DNA from: Entrophospora sp. SA101
Lineage: Eukaryota; Glomeromycota; Glomeromycetes; Entrophosporales; Entrophosporaceae
Direction of reading: 5' to 3'
Assembly (NCBI GenBank): GCA_958430865.1
Contig: CAUDNR010001424.1
Span: 30,800-94,799, forward strand
Length of the DNA stretch: 64,000 bases
Position 1 is the first letter of the stretch. Each line of letters starts with the position of its first letter. The notes under the pieces were generated by a model that saw only the letters and a list, made by a program, of their open reading frames with translations, was not told where the DNA came from and did no database searches. The translations under genes and the position numbers were made by a program. Shown here piece after piece: positions 54,001-64,000 of this stretch.

Positions 54001-57000
54001 AATTTCATCCATTGTTTCACATAATCTTGTATTAACATGTCCTCCTGCCCTATTGCATTGTGCTTAATAAAACATAAAAGCACCTCCAGTGATGATAAAA
54101 TGTTATTTGCATCATCCAAACTATAATTATTTGTATATTGTGGTGATGATACAAATATATTATTATTTATGTTTCCCACTTCTCCTCTAATCAATGATAA
54201 TTTTTCAGTAGGAATAGGTTCTTGTGGAATTATATTTTTAATGTCACTGAGAATTCTCGAATATCCTTGGAACAATTCCATATGGTATGAAAATGGTTCT
54301 AAATATAATTGTGAATCTTGTACAGTTTCAATATATGCTTTATCAAAACCCAGCCAATATGCAAGTTCAAGTTCAATCTTTTTCAAGTCATAAATAACAT
54401 CATCTCCATGTCCAATAGTAAGGATTCTTTGACTATATTGAAGAATATCTTCATCCCACTCATAATCAATTACATTTGATTTTCTTAATTGGCTTGCTCT
54501 TGATGATTGTATATAATATTGATTAGATACTTGTGGATTATTGGCTTGAGCTGTTGTTGAACTACTACTACTATCATCACTGGATGTTGATCCCACATCA
54601 ACTTGAGGTGGTTTTTCTAAAAATTTTAATGATTTACAAGATCCATTTGGAATTTTTGTGATTTCTTGCAAGAAATTATTTTGTAATGTCACAAGGTAAT
54701 TTATAATTGCACAAATAAATATCCCTGTATCTTTTTCTTCGACTATTGCAAAAACAATTGGGCTATCTAAAGACAAACTAGGAATAACTGATTTAAATTC
54801 ATGAATCTGATATCTTTTGACTTGATCACGCACTGCATTCCATGCCTCTGAAAACTCATCAAATGTCTTAATTAATGTTTCATGTGTCTCTCTAACTATT
54901 CCTCCATTTGATTCATCATTTATAAATTCTTGGAATGATTTATTATGAGTATCTTTTCTATTGATTCTATACACAAGTCTTGATGCCAATATCTCAGCAA
55001 ATTTAATAATGGGAAAAAGATGTTTAACCTGTGATAATTTTTCAGAGTGTTTAAAAAATATTGAAAGAAATGGATATGTTTTATTGTTATTGATTTGATC
55101 AGCAAGGTAATATGCTCTAAAACTTTCAAAGCTTATTGTTCCTATTGTTCTCCAAAGATTTGGTAAATATTCAACTTTATAGTTATTATCCATATCTATA
55201 GTCTGATTAATTTCCGATTCAATTATATTAGCATTTCCATTAGCTCTTTTTAATCCTGCATCTAATTTTCTATGGAAATTTGTAACAGATTCATTAAAGC
55301 TTTTTGTTTGTGGCTCAACATAATCTTTAGTAAATTGTAATTCCCATTCATCCTGTTGAGCAGGGGTTGTAATTATTAATGGACCACCAGTAAAAAGTTT
55401 TTTTGACATTTCTGTTAGAATTGAATGTAATAGCAATGCTAAATTTTCATCATTGCAATTGAAAATATTTTTAAGTACTTTCCAGTCATTCTGTATATGT
55501 CTAAAGCAATATTCTTCAATATTACTGGCAATTTGTTTTAAGAAATCTTTAGCACTATTTGAAGAACCAATCAATGCATGAACAATTAAATGTAAGATGC
55601 GATACGCATTTGGTGGCATAGTACGAACTGAATAGTCAACATTATTAGATTCATCCATAACTGTTACATTTTGACTTGCACCTTCAATTGTATTGCTTTT
55701 ACACTGTGGACATTTATTTGCTTCTATTGCTTGACCACAGTTTACTATAAAATATTTATAACCACACTGACATAAATATCTAAAATTATTAAAAAATTAT
55801 TATTATCATTATCATCATCATAATGTTAAATAAATAAATCTGAATTTTTACCTTGTTAATTTTAATTGTTCAGTTTGTACTGTTAAAATATAATACATAT
55901 GACAATTTTGTATATTATTTAGATAAACAGTTAATGGTGATGAGTCTGCAGGAATTGATGAATGTAAGATTACAATATGTCCAATTACAGATTTAATTAA
56001 CAAAGTTTCATTTGTTTCCCTGGTATTTAATTGAAGTAATGGCTGTTTATTTTGTAGAATATTGTCAATTACTTGTCTATAAAGTGGTGTAAGCATCATC
56101 ATTCCATTAATTTCAGTTTTAAGATCTTCACTGGCATTATCATAATCAAGAGTCCATTCATCTGATGCATGAACTAAATGTATACGTTGTACAACTACAC
56201 CACCAAATGCAATTCTATGTCCTATTGACTCATTTTTTTCTACAGATTGTAGGAAGGTCTTAATTGGTGCTTTATTTTTAAGTGAATATAAACTAGAAAA
56301 TCCTTTATCAGCTTCTGCATACATATCTAAGGCCCAGTAAGGATTAAATGGAAGTCTATTTTGAGAATGGTCTTCCCATACAATGCTTGCAAGCCATGGA
56401 AATGTATTATTTAGCCTATTACAAAATTGTTTTAAATCATTGAGTGAAAGATTGTGCCGATTATGTAAAATTCTTAGAAAATATATTTTTAATGAGTGGA
56501 TTAATGGATTTGGTATGCTCATAAAATTATTAATTTCTCTAATTAAAGCTGTTCCATCAAAATCTATACCAATTAGATTGGAGATTATTGGTTCATGATA
56601 ATTGTGGTCTTGAATACATTCATTCCAGAATCCTTCAACAAATTCTTTAAGAAAAGCAATTGTAGTTATTTTTTGTAATGGTTCTGTTCCAAGATTAGTT
56701 ATAGCTCCAGCTGCAAATCTAAAGTAATTTGTTAAATCTGATAATTCAAATGTTGTTGCAAATAATGTTTGAATAACATCACAACATAATGTTGACATCA
56801 TAGAATCAAGTCCTTGATTTTTAAGACAAGTATTTATTACATTTAATCTTGTTGAATTATGGATAGCCAAATCTGGATTTCCTAAAATTGTCAAGAGAAT
56901 ACTTTCATCTTCATCTTTATCTTCTTGCAAGAATATATGTTGTATTATTGCACCCATGAGTGGAAATGGTTTTTGACCAAAAATTTTGCCATATAGTTGC

Positions 57001-57613
57001 AGTCTAAGTTTTGATTCAAGGTCAATAATATCAAGACATTTAAGTATAAATGATCTACTAGAACTACTTGAAATAAGATTCTTTTCAGTTGGCTCCATTT
57101 GATAAAGAATATCAAGTATTTTATTAATAAACTCAGCTGAAAAACATTTCTTTTTGGCTTGAATTTTTTCCAAGTGTAGTTATTTCTTTGACATTAGATA
57201 ATGGAATAGCTTTTGTTGATATAAAATCATTACAAATAAGTAATATTTGAAGTGAAGGCAATGGCTGACCTTTCAAAGCTTTTGCTCCAAATGATAAAAT
57301 TTTTGGAACATCATGTTGCCACTGTTCAAACATATATGAACTGTATGTCAGGTTCTGTGATTCACTAATATTCTGTAACATTATTCCTGCAGTCTCTTTA
57401 ACTAGGAAATGTTCAAAAGATTCTGAGTTATTGCAATTTGTTATCTTACTAATAACCATTGGGCATGTTTGAATTAATTGAAATTCTGCTAAAACAGTAT
57501 TTGAATTTCTCCACCAATATGCATGTAAGAATACTGGATCTAAAAATTTTTCTTCCCCCATAAATCTTTGAAGTAAGAATGACAAGACTTTTAGATTTCT
57601 GTTACCAGCAGAT

Positions 57614-57799
57614 GAAGATACTGCAACAAAATCATTAAAGTACAAATCTGGAAATAAATTTAATGATGATTTTTTGAATGATGGTATAGAATTTATAACA
57701 GTAGTTGAAGCTACTGTAACAAAATCATTAAAGTACAGGTCTGGAAATAAATTTAATGGTGATTTTTTGAATGATGGTATAGAATTTATAACAGCAGTT
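57614..57799. repeat. 93-bp in-frame tandem duplication in copy D
   Basis: Units 57614-57706 and 57707-57799 encode two versions of INSIPSFKKSxLNLFPDLYF plus flanks (31 aa each), already diverged by several substitutions. Copies A and B have one unit. It is older than the 381-bp duplication. Confidence 0.85.
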
Positions 57800-60700
57800 G
57801 AAAATTTTTTTGTATAATCATTAAAGAAATGTTGGTAAAGTTCACCAGTTTGTTCATCAATATTTTCCTCGTTTTCTTTGTGCTGATTTATTTCTTCTTC
57901 AAATAGCTGTTTAAATGAATCAATTCTTTTCATAAAATATAGTGAAAATGGGAATTCAAGATCATAATTATTGGCAGGCATAGTATATACATCTGGTTTA
58001 GGATCTGGTATTTCTTCTGTGTTTACAATTTTTGGATCCATAAAACATTCTATCCAGAATTCAAGTAATTTATGAGATTGTTCTACTTCTATTTTTTGTG
58101 ATTTATCAATTAAAAGCAAAGTTCTGGTTGCTGATAACCTTTCAATTGCACATAAAAGCTTTGCAATTGGTTTTCGAATAATGATATGTAAATATGCTTG
58201 TAATGCACATGAAAATGAAGAATATAGGTGTAAAAGTTTTTTGTCTGATGCAACTTTACTTTGCCAATTTGTTTCAGAATTTGTTTTCAACCATTCTTGT
58301 GTTCTGTCCTTTAAACATGTGACCAGATTTTTGTTATTTGGGATTTGCATAATTAGATCTCTAAAATAAATACATTATTATTTTAAAAATCAATTACTAA
58401 AATAAATAAATGCTATTAAAAATTTTAATAAATAAGTAAATATATACATACCTAATATGATCCAATGATTTTTGTGAATGTGGATACTTTATGCATGATA
58501 AACACCATGGTAATTCTTGTTTCAAGATATCTTCAAATGGATATGTAGTATTGATAATATCAACCATAGGTTTTTCCAAAAGGCTAGATAGATTTCCATC
58601 TTGTATTTGTAATGTATCTATAGTAATCTGTTCCCATCCACACATAAAATTAAATGAAACAAAAGGCTGTTCCTGTTCCCGGTGAATATGTAAAATAATA
58701 CATGCATGTTTCATTGGAAGGTTTTGTCCTTTTTCTAAAAATTCTCCACGAAATTTCTCAATAACAAATTTGGCCAATTTAATGCATCTAGCATTCACTG
58801 TCATTATATCACATTGAAGAATCAACATTTGCTTATCTGATTCCAACCAAAAATGTTTGATTCTATTTTGAAACTGTGTTTCAGACTTGAATGCTGAAAG
58901 TTTATCTACTTGGCAACTGATTTTATTTGACAGACAAGATTCCACATCAGTATTGATATTTGAAAATGTATTTACAATAATTTTATTTCCTATATTTAGG
59001 ACATTTTGTTTCAATAATGCATTAAAATAATCAAAAAGACTATTATGATGTTGTATTTTAAAATAATATTTCTTCCATTTAAATACTTCTTCATGGTTTA
59101 ATGAAGAATTTTCAGATCTCATCATACCATCTAAAGTTGCTATAGCAACAAGACATTCTTTGCATTTTTCAAGTATTTCTTCATTGTATGGTTTCATTAG
59201 AATCAAAACCAATAAATAAATCTTGTTGTTCAAATTTATTGTGTAATTGAGACCCTGCATTCCTTCCTGAAACCATAGAAAACTTTTTCACCCAGCTATT
59301 CAATTCAGCAACAAGCTCAAATTCCTCATCTGTCAATATATCATTAATTACCAATTTTTGCTTTTCAAATCTATTCAAAAGTGATGGATCAGCATGTAGT
59401 AAATTTTTCTCTTCCAAAACAAGAATGCATCTAAAGTCCTTGTGAACAGATCTAATAAAATACAAGATAATATTTATTTAATGCTTTTATTTGTAAAAAA
59501 CAATATAATATACATATTTATTCATTTATTTATCAATTATACATACACCATTGGATTTGCATATGCCCCCAATGCAATTCTAGCATAATATTTAGGATCA
59601 TCATTGCTTCCCATAACAATATAATTTTGATTCCACAAATCATAAAGACTTCCTGTGATTATAACAAATATTAAAAATATTAAACGAATGAATTGTTATT
59701 AGAAAGATTTCAAATAAAAATCCACTTGCCATAAATGATTTCTAAATCTGTCAAAATCAATGGTCTTCCTGCTTCAATACACATCTAAATAAAAATATCA
59801 AATATCAAATAAGATTAATTTAAATAACAATAAAAAAAAATAACAATAATTTTCTGAACCTACCATAATCCTATTTAAAATATTATACGAGTAATCATCT
59901 TGATCTTCAGGAAATTGTGAACCTAATATTATAACAGGATCCAACTGTTTTTGTCGCAATTCAAAGTTTAATATATTTACTATTGATTCACTTTTTCCTA
60001 TGACCATTAAATGTCTCGCACTTTTATCATCAAAATTTTCCCTAATTAAATTCAAAACAGGTATTGGTTTATAAATTCTAAATTGATGATTATCAAATGC
60101 ATTCAGTACTTCTCCAAAGTATTTTTCACATAATTCTTCATGCTCTCCAGTTCCACCAAAATTACGTGCTAATGCCATTTGAATATTATCAGTAGTCATT
60201 TCTTTTGATGAAAGACTTTTAACCAAAGCATAATAATCTCGAAGACCATGGAAATTTGGGAACGTTTGCCCATTTTGTTCATATTCAGAATATGCCACAG
60301 CTAATGGTTTTAAAGCTGCTCTTTTAATATTTTTGTTTATTAATAAATGTTGTGCTGTATCAACTAAGTCATCCAAACCAAATTTAGGTCTAATTAAATG
60401 TATTTAAAATATGTTTATAAATAAATTTATTCTTGATAAAACCAATAAAATCAAATAAAGTATAACACAACAAACCTTTGTACTAATAGAGCTCTACTAC
60501 TTTTACTATTATCTAATCTCCAATTGGAAATACCAATTATAGAAACTTTTGGTCCACCTGCTGGATAGCTTGGCTCAAGTTCAGAATGAAGTACTGTTAA
60601 TGGGTTGAAGGGACTGGTTTCAGCCAATCCAACTAAATATTTAAAGAATGTTACTATTATTAGTATAATTTTAATAAATCAAAATCAAACCTAATTTTGT

Positions 60701-63700
60701 AAACAATTAATAAAGCACCTTCATCCAATAATACAACACTGATTACAGGAAATTCTTTTCTACTTGTATCTTGATATTTATTAGCCTTTTCAAAGACCTT
60801 CAAGATACCTTCTGAAGTGGATGATGTAGATCCTTGATGTGGAATGAGATATACCTATAAAAAAAAAGTTTTTAATAATAAAATAACTTGTATGATGAAA
60901 ATTTTTAGGTAGTAAATTATATTAATACCTGGGGCAATTTTTTGAAATAAGGATCATTTGAATCTGCACCACATAAATTTTGACTCACAAGCCTTACAGC
61001 CAAGGATTTTGAACATCTATTAAACAGATGGTTGGTTAATAATATTCACCAATATAAATCTAATTATATTATTTTTTTTTCAAAAAATAAAGATAACTAA
61101 CCCGGGTGAACCAATAATAAATACTGGAATTTTAGTCAATATACATGCTATCATAACCAAGACATTTTCTAACAATGCTTCATTAAAAGCAGTATTTGGT
61201 GGACAAATCATCCTTTTTATATTATCTTCTTGTTCTTCTCTTAAAATCAAATCAAATGTTTTTAAATTAAATGAAGAAATATATCTACTAAATATTTTTA
61301 CAATTTCTTGCTTGTATTTATAACGTAATTCTTTTTCATATAATCTGGAATGATAACATAATCCAAGAGATAAGATGTATGAACGCATAAGCAAACTTGG
61401 TTTCCCTTTACCAACTTGTGGATATTTAACTGGCTTCTCTTTTTCACCAGGGTATCGTTTTCTAGTTGGTCTATCTTTGAGATGTTCATAGAAGAATTTT
61501 ATAAGTTTTATGGCCCTTTTTACATCACGTAAACTAACATTATATGGCTCTTCAACTTTTCTGATGAATTGTTGTGATGCAAATAAAAGTTCAGTCAATA
61601 CTTGATGATTTAACAATTCTTTGGGGAGTTGGTCTTGTAACATGATATGAATATATTTCTTTTCATCTTCTGGTTGAAGCACACCATAATCCCATACATA
61701 ATCCAAAATTTGATCAGGCAATGGCTTCACTTGATAAACAAGTCTACTTTTTTCATCATATATTTTCACTTTTGTTTGTAATCCAGTATCACTAACACTT
61801 TTAGTATGAATACGATATGGATTACATGCTGAAAAAAGTCGAATATTTGGATGAATTTGTTTCCCTTCAAGCATTCTATGAGCAATAAGATCAGATAATA
61901 GTCCAATATGATTGCAGGTGTTGATTTCATCAAAGAATAACCATGTTTCCCCTTTGTCTGCTTCATTATGAGCATCTTTGACAAATTCAATGATTTTTTC
62001 TTCTTGAACACCAGCATTTAAATTCAATGCCTTAAAATCAACTTCAGCAACAATTGCCAAAAATGCTATCAAGCTTGTCTATTTAAAATTACAAAAAAAA
62101 AAACTTTAATATTTTTTACAGTAGTGACAAATCTTTTACAATATTGATTTTTTAAAATAATTATAAAGAAATCAGCAAGAATTTACCTTTCCACAACCAG
62201 CTTCACCACAAACAATTACTGGAATATTTGCATGAGCTCTTAATAGTATAAGTGCCATTTTGATTAAATTGTCAGTGGAGAGTGCATAATTAGGATGTTT
62301 AATATCAGGTAAGGTTCTTCTTGCAAGACCTTCTAATATGTCTAGAAGAACTTTTGGTTCCAATTGATTATAATCATCAAGCTCATCCTTTTTTTGTCCA
62401 ACTGATTGACTCTTCAGCAACATCTTTACATTATTTGGAACCTTTGTTTTATCACGATATAGAGCACAAATTGAGTCAGGTGATTGTGACATGAAAAATA
62501 CAAGTAGATGATTTGAATCATCCCATTTAACTATTGTACCCAATTTTGCAGCTTCAGAATTACTTGTTGATTCTAATTGAGCAGCTTTAGTTTTGATTGA
62601 TTTGGTTGCAAAATCCTTTGATATTTCAAGTAGTGTATCAAATAAAGTTGATCTAATATTTTTTTCTTTTACCATTAATTTAAGATTTTCAACTTGAAAG
62701 TATTGACTTGAAGAAAATCTTACTAGTTGGTCAGCAAACACATTCACAAAAATTTCTATAAATCTAAATGATGAGACATCATCAGCATTTTGATTAAAGA
62801 AATATTTTGTAATAAGTCCATGACACATGTTTACAGGCAAAGGAACTGTAATTTTTTTGTCGGTCTTGAAAAGAATATCTATCTCTTCAATAGCCTTACG
62901 ATCAAATGCATTTAAATAATGACATACTATTTGAATTGGACTGTTGATCTCTTGAGATATTACAAGGTTATTGGTATCCCATGACAAATGTTTCCTTCTC
63001 AAATAACTAGTAATTGGCATAGAGTTTAATAATTTTTGTTCAGTTGTTGAAGATACCTCAATATAAATTTCAGTTGCAGGTAAAATAGCTATATCTACAC
63101 TATTAGAAACTATTCCTAAAATTAATAATTCAAAAAGAAACATGTTTACTTCACTAGGATTTTCAGCTGAAACTATGTTCAAGTGTAAACTTTCTACTTT
63201 TCGTAATTTACATTCTTTAAGCTGACTAACAAGCTTACTAAAATTTAAACCATCACTAATTAAAAGACTACAAGTAACTTTTCCTTTTTCAAAACTGTCT
63301 TGTTTAATCCATTCTGTTTTTCCTTGCCCAGAAAGATCTGAAGATAAAGAAGTCACATTTGGACACAAATCATGGAATATTGTTTTCATTGATTCAGTAT
63401 TCAGCCCATTAGTTACACATACATCTTGTGAAAATTGATCTAAAATGTGATGATGTATTCCAGGCTCACGACAACAAATCAATGCCAACAAATAATTTTT
63501 CTCATGTTTACACATCAATCTGATAAATTTAACCAAGTTATATTGTAATTCAAAATCTAATAATTCTAAATTTGCTATGCAAAACAAATGATCTTTATGC
63601 CCATTATTTGCTGCAAAAAAACAACGCTTAATAAAATTTGTTAATTCTTCTGAGGTTGTTAAAGGTGTGCATATTAAAAGTTGCCATGGTTCAGGGCATG

Positions 63701-64000
63701 ATCTGTGATTAGCATATAATGACATAATGATATTTGGAACATGTAATTCCTCATCACAAGCTGCCACAAATAATTTGCCATTAAGTACAACATCTGATAT
63801 TACACAATCATCTATATTTTTGACCTGACGAATTTTTTTAGGAAGTTTTTCAAAAATAAGTTGTAATTTTTTACCAATTTCACAGAGGATATCATAGTAA
63901 TTATTCTTTTTAGAAGAAATCCCCATGATCTTTTTATCAGAAGGTAATTCAGCTCTTCTATTTACAAATCGAATAAGTATTTGACATTCTTCAATCACAT

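Larger units (their letters stand above)
53043..64000 (-). pseudogene. RNF213: RNF213-like copy D, AAA core to C-terminus, frame-broken (5' end outside window)
   Basis: Exons: beyond 64000-62187, 62078-61102, 61016-60929, 60854-60719, 60632-60476, 60389-59864, 59784-59730, 59652-59547, 59451-58452, 58360-55852 and 55779-53043. Order: inactive AAA units; AAA3 (GEAGCGKT, LFFDEINTCN); AAA4 (GSPGCSKS, LLDEVGLAE); a segment with FHGLRDYYALVKSL, LLNRFEKQKL and PIAKLLCAIERL; the E3 shell without RING; an RZ remnant (CQCGYKY, NCGQAI, CPQC, but no final His); and the C-terminal domain. Breaks relative to copy A: a 44-bp deletion at 59184-59187, and a fifth T in a T-run near 57143. Two in-frame tandem duplications are present (93 bp at 57614, 381 bp at 53239). 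One intron has a GC donor (59729). This is the most complete copy. It is either a decaying paralogue or an active gene with assembly errors. Confidence 0.78.

Overview
The window looks like nuclear DNA of an arbuscular-mycorrhizal (Glomeromycotina) fungus such as Rhizophagus. This is an inference from the very AT-rich sequence, the many 60-110 bp GT-AG introns, the fungal housekeeping genes mixed with F-box/LRR genes and short TIR elements, and a repeat-rich layout. It is a draft scaffold with three N gaps (12354-12363, 40975-41411, 51821-51830), so some rearrangements may be assembly joins.

Housekeeping genes lie in islands. UTP21/WDR36 (682-4852, +) is an SSU-processome WD40 protein. VPS53 (25273-21422, -) is a GARP/EARP tethering subunit. 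It is divergently paired with a HELLS/DDM1/IRC5-type SNF2 remodeller (25947-30430, +). A single-Myb/SANT gene (32829-31976, -), RNA polymerase III subunit RPC31/RPC7 (41606-42500, +) and a membrane-anchored kelch protein (44194-42732, -) complete the set.

The most unusual content is a cluster of at least four copies or fragments of a giant RNF213/mysterin-like gene. Copy A (12253-6222, -) is 5'-truncated but has an open 1,949-aa reading frame carrying the RZ finger. Copy B (40974-33177) has its AAA3/AAA4 exon block inverted (36878-38810, +) and an internal deletion that removes the RZ module. Copy C is a CBM20 N-terminal exon (47749-48681, +) facing an inverted mid-gene block (51820-48751, -). 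Copy D (64000-53043, -) runs from the dynein-like AAA core to the C-terminus but has frameshifts and in-frame tandem duplications. In every copy that covers the region, the RING finger known from vertebrate RNF213 is absent. The RZ finger has Tyr where vertebrates have a key His. No copy in the window is a complete intact gene. Copy C and copy D are almost identical at the nucleotide level, and copy B is a mosaic of A-like and D-like sequence.

The remaining accessory DNA holds: two related F-box/LRR genes (12364-13018 partial; 13917-15749 broken), the second interrupted by a 449-bp TA-flanked MITE whose empty site is preserved in the first; a 2.85-kb element with Tigger/pogo-like terminal inverted repeats (18261-21114) containing a PIF1-helicase relic and a second copy of the same MITE; a 309-bp foldback element (44499-44807); a Helitron-like 3' terminus (5394-5423); two sets of degenerate tandem repeats; and a frameshifted PD-(D/E)xK-like, possibly Crinkler-type, gene (47140-46165, -).
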